Below are positions 46,945 through 56,103 of a DNA stretch of 64,000 nucleotides, in pieces. The stretch lies in assembly GCF_002749975.1 (NCBI RefSeq), contig NZ_PEIG01000005.1, positions 124,001-188,000 of the forward strand, in the 5' to 3' direction. The DNA comes from Gloeocapsopsis sp. IPPAS B-1203 (GTDB lineage: Bacteria; Cyanobacteriota; Cyanobacteriia; Cyanobacteriales; Chroococcidiopsidaceae). Each line of letters starts with the position of its first letter. Positions within the stretch are counted from its first letter, which is position 1. The notes below the pieces were generated by a model. The model was not told the origin of the DNA, ran no database searches, and worked only from the letters and a program-made list of their open reading frames with translations. Position numbers and translations under genes: made by a program.

Positions 46945-48588
46945 ATGGTAGTCCGCAGCCCGGCTGCCCCCCCGAAACCTTGGTCAAATTCAGTGGAGCC
47001 GAAGATTGAACCAAGTGCATACGTGCATTCACTGTCTAACTTGAGTGGAGATGTAACTATTGGAGCAAATGTAGTCATTGCTCCTGGAACTTCTATCATT
47101 GCTGATGAAGGCGCTCCTTTCCATATCGGTGAAGGAACTAATATACAAGATGGTGTTGTCGTTCATGGTCTAGAACAAGGTCGCGTTATCGGGGACGACG
47201 AAAAACAGTACTCTGTGTGGATTGGGAAAAATACCTCGATTACTCACATGTCACTGATTCATGGTCCTGCTTATATCGGAGATAACTGTTTTATTGGCTT
47301 TCGTTCGACAGTGTTTAACGCCCGAGTCGGTCATGGCTGCATTATTATGATGCACGCCTTGATTCAAGATGTAGAAATTCCTGCAGGTAAGTACGTCCCT
47401 TCAGGCGCAGTTATCACGAACCAACAGCAAGCCGATTACCTGCCCGATGTTGAATCAGAAGATATGGAGTTCACCAGTCTTGTGGTGGGTATGAATGATG
47501 CCTTAAAAGCAGGATATGAACGTGCTAGCGAAAGCACTACACCAATTCGTAACGAGCTTGTCAGCACCTCAAGCTCAACTAATTCAAATGGTTCCAGCCG
47601 CAGTTTTTCTACTTCTTCTATGATGACAAGTCCTTACCTTAGCCAAGACACAGTAGCACAAGTCCGACAATTATTACAGCAAGGCTATAAAATCGGTACC
47701 GAACACGTTAATGAACGAAAATTCCGCACAGGTTCTTGGCAAAGCTGTAGTCCAATTAATACCAATCGCGAAGCTGAAGTGATCGCCGAACTCGAAGCTT
47801 GCATGGAAAATCATGCCGGCGAGTACGTGCGGATGTTTGGCATTGATCCAAAAGGCAAGCGCCGTGTAATGGAAAGCATTATCCAGCGCCCCGATGGTTC
47901 GCAAGTCGCAAAACCAGCGGCAATGGCAAAAGGAAGCAGTTACCAATCATCAGTTGGCTCGATAGCATCGAGTAGACATATAAATCAATATACAGCTTCA
48001 CAAGTCCGACATTTAATTCAGCAAGGCTATAAAATCGGTACCGAACACGTTGATGAACGGAGATTCCGCACAGGTTCTTGGCAAAGCTGTACTCCAATTA
48101 CTGCCAGCAGTGAATCACAAGCGATCGCCGAACTCGAAACATGTATGGCAAATCATACAGGCGAGTATGTGCGGATGTTTGGTATTGATCCAAAAGGCAA
48201 GCGCCGCGTGATGGAAAGCATTATTCAACGCCCCAACAGTAAAGAAGTACAGCCAGCTAGCTCAAGTCATAGCAGCGATCGCCAGCGGCAACCAGCACCA
48301 GCTTATAACAAACAATCATCAGCCAGTACGCGTTTACAGCCAGAAGTTGTTGAACAAATTCGTCAACTGATTGCTCAAGGCAATCGAGTCAGTGCTGAAC
48401 ACGTTGATCAACGGCGCTTCCGTACAGGTTCCTGGGCAAGTTGTGGACAGGTTGACAGCACCAATGCATCTGCAGCGATCGCGGCAATTGAATCATTTTT
48501 ATCTGAGTATGAAGGAGAATACGTCCGCTTAATTGGTATTGATGCAAATAAGCGACGGATCTTAGAAACGATTATTCAGCGTCCTTAA
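46945..48588 (+). CDS. ccmM: Carboxysome assembly protein CcmM (gamma-carbonic anhydrase domain plus three RuBisCO small-subunit-like repeats)
   Basis: Organises RuBisCO in the carboxysome core. The 547-residue protein begins with a gamma-carbonic anhydrase left-handed helix (about 15-200) retaining metal-site histidines His74, His101 and His106. It is followed by a Ser/Thr-rich linker and three small-subunit-like domains (starting about 234, 352 and 463; each has the [24 protein letters not shown] pattern). The first two repeats are more alike than the third. An internal ATG pair at codons 226-227 (47620, 47623) could give a roughly 35 kDa short form, as in other species. The redox cysteine pair reported near 194-200 in an active relative is absent. 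The start has an AGGAGG site. Confidence 0.96.
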   Translation: MVVRSPAAPPKPWSNSVEPKIEPSAYVHSLSNLSGDVTIGANVVIAPGTSIIADEGAPFHIGEGTNIQDGVVVHGLEQGRVIGDDEKQYSVWIGKNTSITHMSLIHGPAYIGDNCFIGFRSTVFNARVGHGCIIMMHALIQDVEIPAGKYVPSGAVITNQQQADYLPDVESEDMEFTSLVVGMNDALKAGYERASESTTPIRNELVSTSSSTNSNGSSRSFSTSSMMTSPYLSQDTVAQVRQLLQQGYKIGTEHVNERKFRTGSWQSCSPINTNREAEVIAELEACMENHAGEYVRMFGIDPKGKRRVMESIIQRPDGSQVAKPAAMAKGSSYQSSVGSIASSRHINQYTASQVRHLIQQGYKIGTEHVDERRFRTGSWQSCTPITASSESQAIAELETCMANHTGEYVRMFGIDPKGKRRVMESIIQRPNSKEVQPASSSHSSDRQRQPAPAYNKQSSASTRLQPEVVEQIRQLIAQGNRVSAEHVDQRRFRTGSWASCGQVDSTNASAAIAAIESFLSEYEGEYVRLIGIDANKRRILETIIQRP

Positions 48589-48651
48589 ACTAAGTGTCGG
48601 CTACAACAAGTGACAATTCCGTTAGACTTGTGGGTAGCTTGAACCAGCTTA

Positions 48652-49329
48652 GTGACATTTTATCCGGCGATCGAGGTTCCAATTCCAATGTATGTGCCGC
48701 CACTGCGTCCGCCTAATTATGATGATACCTACATCAGTGGCGAAGTAACCATTGATCCGAGTGCGGCGATCGCACCAGGAGTGCTCTTGCAAGCAAGTCC
48801 CAATTGCCAGATTATTATTGGTGCTGGGGTTTGTATTGGTATGGGTTCAATTCTTCACGCTTATGAAGGCATATTAGAAATAGAGACAGGAGCAAATTTA
48901 GGCTCTGGTGTTTTAATACTAGGCAAAGGAAAAATTGGGGCAAATGCATGTATTGGTTCCACAGCTACTATCCTTAATTCTTCTATCGAACCACAACAAG
49001 TCGTCTTACCAGGTTCGCTGATTGGAGACAAAAGTCGTGTAGTTGTGGCACACACATCTGTGGCGGGCATTGATACAATCAATGAAACCGCCTCCCTTTC
49101 TCTTGAAGAAACAAATGGTGATAATTCTCCTGCGATGAATAACTCACCGTCGTCAACGCCAGAACCTCCTGAATCTGAACCTAGTGAGACAACACCTTTG
49201 CAGCAACCTACAAGTCAAAAAGTCTATGGACAAGCACAATTAAATCGTATGCTGTCAACAATGTTTCCTTACCGCCAAGCCTTGAACCGCCCTATACAAG
49301 ATGGTCAGTCTCCTTCTGATCAGCCTTAA
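48652..49329 (+). CDS. ccmN: Carboxysome assembly protein CcmN
   Basis: Adaptor that links CcmM to the CcmK shell. The 225-residue protein starts at GTG 48652; ATG 48688 (MYVPPLRPPNYDD) is an alternative that matches family starts. The N-terminal part has left-handed beta-helix hexapeptide repeats (about 30-130; VTIDPSAAIAPGVLLQ, IIIGAGVCIGMGSILHA, KIGANACIGSTATIL). After a Pro/Ser/Glu-rich linker (about 145-185) comes the amphipathic encapsulation peptide KVYGQAQLNRMLSTMFPYRQ (about 188-207), which binds the shell. Confidence 0.95.
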   Translation: MTFYPAIEVPIPMYVPPLRPPNYDDTYISGEVTIDPSAAIAPGVLLQASPNCQIIIGAGVCIGMGSILHAYEGILEIETGANLGSGVLILGKGKIGANACIGSTATILNSSIEPQQVVLPGSLIGDKSRVVVAHTSVAGIDTINETASLSLEETNGDNSPAMNNSPSSTPEPPESEPSETTPLQQPTSQKVYGQAQLNRMLSTMFPYRQALNRPIQDGQSPSDQP

Positions 49330-49364
49330 TTCTATATTCTGGTCTGTTCACATGGAGGTCTAAG

Positions 49365-50162
49365 ATGGAGACACCAAACCAAGGATACGCTCCCAGGGAG
49401 CAGTTCAGTAAAAAAGATGATCTCCGAGAAAGTGCCTTGGGTTTAGTTTCAACTTTAAGCTTTCCGGCAATTATCCAAACTGCTGATGCCATGCTGAAGT
49501 CCTCTGAAGTGACTTTAGTAGGATTTGAGAAAATTGGCAGTGGTCACTGTACTGCGATCGTACGTGGTAAAGTTGCTAGCATTCGCTTGGCAGTGGAAGC
49601 AGGAGCACAAACAGCTGCAGAATTTGGTCAGCTTGTTTCAACGTTGGTCATACCACGACCTCTACCCAATTTGGACGTTGTTTTTCCGATTGGTAATCGC
49701 TTGTCTGATCTAGCTCAGTTTGAGCGCGACATTCGCGTTAGTAGTCAAGCAATCGGTTTATTGGAAACACGCGGTTTTCCAGTTATGGTTGGGGCAGCTG
49801 ATGCCATGCTCAAAGCTGCTGACGTGAAACTCATGTCTTACGAAAAGATTGGCGCGGGACTATGTACCGCAATCATTCGCGGAGCAGTTGCCGATGTTGT
49901 GGTAGCAGTAGAAGCAGGAATGCAGGAAGCATTACGCATTGACGCAAATTCGTTAAATGCAGTGACAGTCATCCCCAGACCTTTAGATGATTTAGAGCAA
50001 AGCCTACCTCTAGCAAGCTGCTTGCTTGAAGATCAGCCTAAGCCCTTGAAACTACCAGTAGCAATTAAAGATAAAACACCCGAAGCAGAGTTGATTAAGC
50101 TACCAGATTTGGCAACTATTCCGGTAGAAATTAATCAAGCAGAAATTAATCAAGAGGAGTAA
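49365..50162 (+). CDS. ccmO: Carboxysome shell protein CcmO (tandem BMC domains)
   Basis: Trimeric shell protein with two BMC domains in one chain. The 265 residues hold domain 1 (about 22-108; ALGLVSTLSFPAIIQTADAM, VTLVGFEKIGSGHCTAIVRG) and domain 2 (about 125-210; AIGLLETRGFPVMVGAADAM, KLMSYEKIGAGLCTAIIRG). A lysine-rich linker/tail (about 220-265) follows. It is located 35 bases after ccmN with a TGGAGGTC ribosome site, extending the operon to ccmKKLMNO. Confidence 0.96.
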   Translation: METPNQGYAPREQFSKKDDLRESALGLVSTLSFPAIIQTADAMLKSSEVTLVGFEKIGSGHCTAIVRGKVASIRLAVEAGAQTAAEFGQLVSTLVIPRPLPNLDVVFPIGNRLSDLAQFERDIRVSSQAIGLLETRGFPVMVGAADAMLKAADVKLMSYEKIGAGLCTAIIRGAVADVVVAVEAGMQEALRIDANSLNAVTVIPRPLDDLEQSLPLASCLLEDQPKPLKLPVAIKDKTPEAELIKLPDLATIPVEINQAEINQEE

Positions 50163-50535
50163 ATTTTATAACGTCTATAGTACAATCTCCTTTTCTATAA
50201 TGTTTGCTTGTTGGTGGAGTCAAACCGAAGTAACAGCCTTGTATCGGATTTGATTGGTACCCTGGATGCCAAAACAAGAAAAGCGCTGCACACTGATAGT
50301 ATGATGAGAGTAGCATCTCTGAGTGTGGTCAAAAACCACAAACGCAGATGGGAAAGTAGTTATGGCTCGCATAGCAAACTATTTAAATGTACAACGCTGT
50401 GACAGAAGGGATCTTACGCTCTTGTTGTTGTTTTGATAATAACCGCAAATTCTTATAAAGAAAAGCCATTATTTCTAATAGTAAGAATAGAATGTGCTCT
50501 ATAGATCCTCCTTGAACTTTGAAGGAGAGGGAACC
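50163..50535. other. Intergenic region between ccmO and the LysR-type gene
   Basis: About 370 bases. A 64-codon frame at 50208-50402 starts at TTG, has no ribosome site and matches no family I know, so it is not called. The sequence has the direct pattern CTTGTTGTTGTTTTG at about 50420. Just before the LysR gene lies GGAGAGGG, the ribosome site supporting its TTG start at 50536. Confidence 0.4.
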
Positions 50536-51459
50536 TTGAAGCAAGCAACGCTTCATCAGTTAAAGGTATTTGAAGCCGCTGCACGACATGGTAGCTTTAC
50601 ACGGGCAGCAGAAGAATTATTTCTGACTCAACCTACTGTCTCGATGCAGGTTAAACAACTGACAAAAGCAATAGGTTTACCACTGTTTGAGCAAGTCGGT
50701 AAACGTCTTTACTTGACAGAAGCCGGCAAAGAATTATTTACGACTTGTCGAGCCATATTTGAGGAATTAGCTCAGTTGGAAATGACTGTGGCTGATCTCA
50801 AGGGCTTAAAGCAAGGACAATTACGCCTAGCCGTTATTACAACTGCTAAGTACTTTGTACCTCGTCTATTAGGACCATTTTGCCAGCGCTATCCTGGCAT
50901 TGATATTGCGTTACAAGTCACTAATCACTCCGGCATTCTCGAACGATTAACGGATAATTTGGATGATTTGTATGTCATGAGCCAGGTTCCAGAACATTTA
51001 GATGTCGTGTTTCAACCGTTTTTGGATAATCCTCTTGTCGTGTTGGCACCGGTAAATCATCCTTTAGCTCATGAAAAAAATATTTCGCTCTCACGGCTTG
51101 CTGAAGAACCTTTTATTATGCGCGAACCAGGTTCAGGAACGCGTAAAGCAGTTCAACAACTCTTTGCTACACATGAAACTACAGTGAAAGTCAAGTTGGA
51201 ACTAGGCAGTAACGAAGCAATTAAACAAGCGATCGCCGGTGGTTTGGGACTTTCTGTCTTATCTCGTCATACCTTGACCCCAGACGGAGCAAACAGTGAA
51301 TTGAAGGTATTGGATGTAGAACATTTTCCCATTCATCGTAACTGGTACGTTGTCTATCCCAACGGTAAGCAACTCTCGGTTGTAGCGCGTACTTACTTAG
51401 AATATTTGCTCGATGCTGCTAAACAATTTTCTACTTCAGCATCGAGTTCATCAGATTAG
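50536..51459 (+). CDS. LysR-type transcriptional regulator (CmpR/RbcR family)
   Basis: Regulator of CO2-fixation or inorganic-carbon genes. The 307-residue protein starts at TTG 50536 (Leu/Met-KQATLHQLKVFEAAARHGSF), which matches CmpR/RbcR starts and has GGAGAGGG five bases upstream; codons above it are not family-like. The N-terminal winged helix (about 1-65; FTRAAEELFLTQPTVSMQ) is followed by a substrate-binding domain (about 90-300; YFVPRLLGPFCQRYPGIDI, FLDNPLVVLAP, NEAIKQAIAGGLGLSVLSRHT). CmpR and NdhR/CcmR use 2-phosphoglycolate, RuBP or 2-oxoglutarate as ligands. It probably controls the ccm operon and the divergent NDH-1 CO2-uptake operon. Confidence 0.85.
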   Translation: MKQATLHQLKVFEAAARHGSFTRAAEELFLTQPTVSMQVKQLTKAIGLPLFEQVGKRLYLTEAGKELFTTCRAIFEELAQLEMTVADLKGLKQGQLRLAVITTAKYFVPRLLGPFCQRYPGIDIALQVTNHSGILERLTDNLDDLYVMSQVPEHLDVVFQPFLDNPLVVLAPVNHPLAHEKNISLSRLAEEPFIMREPGSGTRKAVQQLFATHETTVKVKLELGSNEAIKQAIAGGLGLSVLSRHTLTPDGANSELKVLDVEHFPIHRNWYVVYPNGKQLSVVARTYLEYLLDAAKQFSTSASSSSD

Positions 51460-51683
51460 TCTTAGAAATCTCAATCTGTAGTGGCATAGCTTGAGTTGTT
51501 TTCGCTAAAATGCCTACTAACCAATTTATATATCTACACCCCAGTTGTTATTTTGGTCAGAAAATAAATTCAGGTGCTGATCTCTTATTAAAGTTGTAGG
51601 TTTTGTTTAACCGATTGCTAAGGATTTACTTGATTAAACAGCTATATTAAATATGATTAAATACTGAGATTAATCCATCTATA

Positions 51684-51716
51684 AATAAGCAGACTAGGCA
51701 CACATGTCTGCTTATT
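51684..51716 (-). terminator. Strong hairpin downstream of rpsU
   Basis: AATAAGCAGAC (51684-51694) is paired exactly with GTCTGCTTATT (51706-51716) around an 11-base loop, six bases after the rpsU stop. On the minus strand it is followed by a short T-rich stretch (ATTTATAG). An 11-pair perfect stem is a good terminator or 3' end stabiliser, possibly bidirectional with respect to the LysR gene. Confidence 0.65.
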
Positions 51717-51721
51717 ATCAA

Positions 51722-51910
51722 TTAACTTCTACCACGAAAACGGCGCTTACGTCTTCTAGCCACTTCTTTGCGCTTCCGCTTTTCAATGGGAGTTTCAAAG
51801 TGACGTTTACTCTTGATATCTGGTAAAATCCCTGCTTTAGAGACTTGACGTTTAAATCTCCTTAGTGCTGACTCAAAATTTTCATTTTCACCGACTACAA
51901 CTTGGGTCAT
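51722..51910 (-). CDS. rpsU: 30S ribosomal protein S21
   Basis: The 62-residue protein has the S21 signature ([20 protein letters not shown], then [21 protein letters not shown]) and a very basic tail ([16 protein letters not shown]). S21 helps initiation of translation on the 30S subunit. The start is the ATG at 51910. It is downstream of the RNA-binding protein gene on the same strand, a pairing known in Anabaena (rbp-rpsU), where both respond to cold. Confidence 0.96.
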   Translation of the reverse strand: MTQVVVGENENFESALRRFKRQVSKAGILPDIKSKRHFETPIEKRKRKEVARRRKRRFRGRS

Positions 51911-52306
51911 TCTATTTCCTCTTAACTACAATGCATAGCATTTATGACAATCTCAATTCAAAAAAATCAGTTATGACGTCAGTGCTATTCAATTCTTATA
52001 AATAGGTTCTCAATGACGAATAACAAAATATGAAAAAACTCTAGCTATAGTTAATTAACTGAATTGAATTGGGTATAATTTCTGAAAAGGATAGTGTCTA
52101 ATAATAAAAAATGAAAGGTAGTAAAATAACTAGAGAGCCTTTCTCTCTTATCTTTACTTTTCAGAAGACATTCAATTTTTGAACTTTCAATAATATCATG
52201 TATCAGTGGCATTTGCAACTGTTGCAAATACACTCCTTGGCATTACTGCTGATATCAGCGTATTTAACTCAGTTACTTAAGTTAACTTCTGCAAGAGTAT
52301 CAAGAC
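51911..52306. other. Long spacer between rbp and rpsU
   Basis: About 395 bases. No gene; small frames at 52051-52233 and 52198-52383 lack family similarity and a ribosome site. It is probably transcribed as the leader of rpsU or read through from rbp. The sequence is AT-rich with weak hairpins; no clear terminator follows rbp. Confidence 0.4.
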
Positions 52307-52612
52307 TTAGTAGCGTTTTGAATAATTCTGGTTTCTGTCACCCCAGTTTCCACCACCTGAACGTCTGTCCTCACGTGGTTTAGCTTTGTTGACTTTCATT
52401 GTTCTTCCCATCCATTCTGCACCATCGAGAGCTTCGATTGCGCTAGTTTCGGCAGCTTCACTTTCCATTTCTACAAATCCGAAGCCTCGAGGAAGACCAG
52501 TTTCACGATCTGTTGGTAATTGTACGCGCTTCACAGTACCATATTCAGCAAAGATACTGCTAAGATCTTCTTGTGTAACTTCAAAGGACAAGTTACCCAC
52601 GTAAATTGACAT
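52307..52612 (-). CDS. RRM-type RNA-binding protein (cold-responsive Rbp)
   Basis: A 101-residue single RNA-recognition-motif protein. RNP2 (IYVGNLS at the N-terminus, residues 3-9) and RNP1 (RGFGFVEM, about 43-50) are both present, then a glycine-rich tail (RRSGGGNWGDRNQNYSKRY). Similar cyanobacterial proteins accumulate at low temperature and bind mRNA. The start is the ATG at 52612. The gene has a long 5' leader (52613-52909 region) typical of cold-controlled genes and is linked with rpsU. Confidence 0.94.
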   Translation of the reverse strand: MSIYVGNLSFEVTQEDLSSIFAEYGTVKRVQLPTDRETGLPRGFGFVEMESEAAETSAIEALDGAEWMGRTMKVNKAKPREDRRSGGGNWGDRNQNYSKRY

Positions 52613-52909
52613 TGAATCTCTCCTGCATCGACTTTTGTAGAGAGTTCGATCCGGAGAGGCGCTTGTGAATTAAGAACAAACAACTACCGCCGAATTTACT
52701 TCTCGCTTACCAGCTTAACATACAACTTATATATGTAGAGATCAGGGGTCAGGGGTCAGAGATGAGAATGAAATTGGTTCTGAGCTTCTAGAGTGTCCTA
52801 ATTTTTGCAGGTAGATGAGCTTAGTTCAACGATGCTGGTAATTGAGTCAAGATTAACAGCACACAAGAACTGATGGAGTTGATCATAATGAGAATAAAAA
52901 CTCATATCT
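52613..52909. promoter_or_regulatory. Divergent leader region of rbp and the isochorismatase gene
   Basis: Includes GATCAGGGGTCAGGGGTCAGAG at 52741-52762, a tandem TCAGGGG repeat of the type also at 903-930 and 8351-8378. A long 5' leader of rbp is likely but no specific cold-box element could be identified by eye. Confidence 0.4.
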
Positions 52910-53935
52910 ATGAATACTCATCAATTACCAACCCCGACTTTTTTTGCTCCTAGTAAAGTTAATGAAATATGGCGTGTTCCTTACGAACAACGCGCGCAAG
53001 AAGCAGCATCATGGGCGCAAGAGTACAACATTACACCAGCCAGCAAAGATAAAATTCGCATTGGGTTGCTTTTGATTGATGTCCAGAATACCTTTTGTAT
53101 TCCTGGATTTGAATTATTTGTTGGTGGTAGATCTGGTACAGGCGCGGTTGAAGATAATGCACGTTTGTGTGAATTTATCTATCGCCATTTAGGTGTGATT
53201 AGTGCGATCGCCGCCACAATGGATACTCATACTGCAATGCAAATTTTCCATCCTGTATTTTGGGTTAACTCCTCTGGTACTCATCCCGCACCTGCAACAT
53301 TAATTACACCTGATGAAGTAGAGCAAGGTATCTGGAAAGTCAATCCTGCTGTCGCGGCGAGTATTAGTAGCAAAGATCATCAAGCACTACAAAACCACGC
53401 TTTACACTATGTTAATCAACTAACACATCACGGTAAATATCCTTTAACCGTATGGCCTTACCATGCCATGCTAGGTGGTATTAGTCATGCTTTGGTTTCT
53501 GCGGTAGAAGAAGCCGTGTTTTTCCATACAATTGCCCGTAATACTCAAGCAAGATTTGAAATTAAAGGTAACAATCCATTAACCGAAAATTATTCAGTAC
53601 TGCATCCTGAAGTATTAACAGGTGTTGATGGTCGAGCGATCGCGCGAAAAAATACAGAGTTAATTCAGTATTTATTAGAATTTGACAAACTTATTATTGC
53701 AGGTCAAGCGAAAAGTCACTGCGTCGCTTGGACAATTGATGATTTATTAACAGAAATTAAATCGGTTAATTCCAGCCTGGCACAAAAAATTTATTTACTA
53801 GAAAATTGCACATCTCCCGTTGTTATTCCTGATGTAGTAGATTACACCGAACAGGCTGAAGCAGCTTTTGAACGCTTTGCGGCGGCGGGAATGCATTTGG
53901 TTAAATCGAGTGAAGCGGGTGATTGGTTATTGTAA
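52910..53935 (+). CDS. Isochorismatase-like cysteine hydrolase
   Basis: The 341-residue protein belongs to the isochorismatase/nicotinamidase superfamily. Catalytic residues are the aspartate in IGLLLIDVQNTFCIPGF (about residue 59), a later lysine, and the cysteine in AGQAKSHCVAWTIDDLL (about 272). The N-terminal 50 residues and the insert between (about 120-200) are longer than in nicotinamidases, so the substrate may differ; nicotinamide or another amide is the family guess. Its stop overlaps the start of the DMT permease (TAATG), so the two are co-translated and may function together. Confidence 0.85.
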   Translation: MNTHQLPTPTFFAPSKVNEIWRVPYEQRAQEAASWAQEYNITPASKDKIRIGLLLIDVQNTFCIPGFELFVGGRSGTGAVEDNARLCEFIYRHLGVISAIAATMDTHTAMQIFHPVFWVNSSGTHPAPATLITPDEVEQGIWKVNPAVAASISSKDHQALQNHALHYVNQLTHHGKYPLTVWPYHAMLGGISHALVSAVEEAVFFHTIARNTQARFEIKGNNPLTENYSVLHPEVLTGVDGRAIARKNTELIQYLLEFDKLIIAGQAKSHCVAWTIDDLLTEIKSVNSSLAQKIYLLENCTSPVVIPDVVDYTEQAEAAFERFAAAGMHLVKSSEAGDWLL

Positions 53936-54852
53936 TGCAAATTTGGCAAGCATCGAAATCTTGGCAGGTTGGGTTAGTTTTAATCATCGGAGTATTTGGT
54001 ACTTCAGCTGCATCAATTTTTGTGCGGTTAGCATTTGCAGCAGTACCAGGTGTTCCTAGTGTTGGATTTAGTCTTGTTCTATCCGCAGCGCGTTTGACAA
54101 TTTCTGCGATACTACTACTACCAGCTTGGCATCATCTGCGCTCATCTCCACCTAGACGTATATCTATATACTATGCATTAGTAGCAGGTATTTGCTTAGC
54201 GCTACACTTTGCAACGTGGATCACTTCGCTTGCTTTTACCTCAATTGCTGCTGCATCGACTTTAGTAAATAGTACACCAATTTGGGTGGCGCTACTTTCG
54301 TGGTTATGGCTGCGTGAAAAGCTATCATATATGACTCTTGTAGGAATCGGTGTTGCACTTGCAGGCGGTATTGTTATTGCATTAGGAGGTGCTGGGGTAG
54401 ATTCTTTTGCAAGTAACTCCCTACTGGGAAATTTTCTGGCACTTTTTGGTGCTTGGATGTACAGTTTGTATCTACTCCTCGGACGTCAAGCTCAACAAGA
54501 AGGATTAGGATTAGGCAGCTATATTACAATTGCTTACACTACAGGAGCTTTAGTATTACTGCCGTTGCCAGGAGTGTTGGGTGTATCTTATACAGGCTAT
54601 CCATCTATCGTCTATGCTTACATACTACTAATCGCGCTTTTCTCGCAAATGATCGGGCATACTAGCCTGAACTGGGGAATGCGCTGGCTTTCACCAACGT
54701 TTGTCACGCTTGCTGCTTTATTTGAACCTGTTGGTGCTAGTTTTCTCGCTTATTTCCTGCTGGATGAATTACCAGGGCGTTTAACAATTGTAGGTGCAGC
54801 TATTTTATTAGTGGGAGTAGCTTGTGCGATCGTGGGAGCGAGGCAAAAATAA
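53935..54852 (+). CDS. EamA/DMT-family permease
   Basis: A 305-residue integral membrane protein starting at the ATG at 53935. Ten hydrophobic segments in two five-helix EamA repeats are visible (first about 12-140, second about 150-300). EamA motifs WLWLREKLSYMTLVGIGVALAGGIVIALGG and LNWGMRWLSPTFVTLAALFEPVGASF are present. It probably exports or imports a small metabolite linked to the upstream hydrolase; the substrate is unknown. Confidence 0.9.
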   Translation: MQIWQASKSWQVGLVLIIGVFGTSAASIFVRLAFAAVPGVPSVGFSLVLSAARLTISAILLLPAWHHLRSSPPRRISIYYALVAGICLALHFATWITSLAFTSIAAASTLVNSTPIWVALLSWLWLREKLSYMTLVGIGVALAGGIVIALGGAGVDSFASNSLLGNFLALFGAWMYSLYLLLGRQAQQEGLGLGSYITIAYTTGALVLLPLPGVLGVSYTGYPSIVYAYILLIALFSQMIGHTSLNWGMRWLSPTFVTLAALFEPVGASFLAYFLLDELPGRLTIVGAAILLVGVACAIVGARQK

Positions 54853-54939
54853 ATTAAATCGAGCTAATGAAACCAAGATGAAGCTTTTTCATCTCGGTAT
54901 TATCTATTTATTAATGAAGTGTGGCAAGGATTGTGATAC

Positions 54940-56103
54940 TTAGTATTTTGCTCGTTTTGAGTTTGTATTCGACATTGGCTCAACTGTTGCTATAACCTCT
55001 CCTGTTTGGCTAGTGTCGTATCCACCTAATGCTTCTAGTTGCGAGAGAACTCGCCGATGCCCTAATGTACTAAGTAATTGTTGCACAGGAGCTTCATCTA
55101 GGTAAGGTTTAAGAATAACTAAATCATATCGGGAACGATGCAGTGGTAGAAATTCCAAACCAAAGGCAGCAGCGACTGATGCAGTGCTGACTCCTGCGGT
55201 TACTTTACCTGTTGCGATCGCGTGAGCAACCTCTAGATGTCCGCGTACAATCTGTTCAAAACCCTTGACAGATTTAACATTAATGCCTGCTTGCTGAAGC
55301 GATCGCTCTAACAACTGGCGGCTACCAGATCCTATTTCTCGGTTCACAATTGTAACTCCAGGTAAAGTTAAATCCTCTACAGATTTGAGGTTGAGTGGAT
55401 TTCCTGGCTGAATCATTAATCCCTCTTCCCAACTTCCCAAATTAATCAAAACAGCTGTGTTATTTTGTAAAACAGCTTGCACGAAAGTAACATTGTGTTC
55501 CTGAGTAGCAGAATCATATAAATGCATCCCTGCAATGTGAACTTCCCCTCGACAGAGCCGATGCAACGCAGTCATACTGTTGTCAGATGTCCAATGAACG
55601 CGCAATTCGGGATGCCAACGTTCTGCTGCCCGTGCCCATAGTGAGAGGGCTGGCGTGCAGCCTGCCAAAACGACCGTATGATGCAGTTTTTCTAGATCGT
55701 CTAGTAACTTAACTTGTGTCGAGGAAGATGAATCATACTTGCCTTCTCCATCAGCAGGAATCATCTCCATGCGAAAGGCATCATTGCCCAACAACGGATA
55801 AGCTATCCAGCGATCGCCGACTCGCGCTAGGCTTAAGCGTAGTGCTTTGCCAGTAGGAGTATGCTGTGCCGGAACTGCTTCAATTTGAGGAGTATCTTGT
55901 TCCAACCAGAATAAATCTTCGACTTGACATCCCAATGCCTTTGCCAAGCGGAGTGCTACGGTAGTTGATGGGGCATATTGTCCAGATTCCACACCACCAA
56001 TGGTTTGTCGAGAGACACCTGCAATCACAGCTAAGTCTTGCTGACTCATACCTAGGCGCAGCCGAATTTGCTTTAAGTTGTTGTAAAGATCGTGTTGCTT
56101 CAC
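54940..56103 (-). CDS. XRE-type HTH plus PBP-like (molybdate-binding-like) transcriptional regulator
   Basis: A 387-residue regulator with an N-terminal Cro/XRE helix-turn-helix (about 6-65; RLRLGMSQQDLAVIAGVSRQTIGGVESG) and a C-terminal periplasmic-binding-protein-like domain (about 90-365) of the kind found in PBP-domain regulators near molybdate genes. Segments seen include LAGCTPALSLWARAAERWHPEL, NREIGSGSRQLLERSLQQAGI and AHAIATGKVTAGVSTASVAAAFGL. It lies next to modABC on the same strand, suggesting it senses molybdate and controls the operon in place of ModE. The start is GTG at 56103. Ligand specificity is inference. Confidence 0.8.
   Translation of the reverse strand: MKQHDLYNNLKQIRLRLGMSQQDLAVIAGVSRQTIGGVESGQYAPSTTVALRLAKALGCQVEDLFWLEQDTPQIEAVPAQHTPTGKALRLSLARVGDRWIAYPLLGNDAFRMEMIPADGEGKYDSSSSTQVKLLDDLEKLHHTVVLAGCTPALSLWARAAERWHPELRVHWTSDNSMTALHRLCRGEVHIAGMHLYDSATQEHNVTFVQAVLQNNTAVLINLGSWEEGLMIQPGNPLNLKSVEDLTLPGVTIVNREIGSGSRQLLERSLQQAGINVKSVKGFEQIVRGHLEVAHAIATGKVTAGVSTASVAAAFGLEFLPLHRSRYDLVILKPYLDEAPVQQLLSTLGHRRVLSQLEALGGYDTSQTGEVIATVEPMSNTNSKRAKY

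Noticed and set aside
50208-50402. 64-codon frame between ccmO and the LysR gene
   Set aside because: Starts at TTG without a ribosome site and resembles no known protein; its position in a control region makes it unlikely.
52051-52233. 60-codon frame between rpsU and rbp
   Set aside because: No ribosome site and no similarity; probably part of the untranslated spacer.
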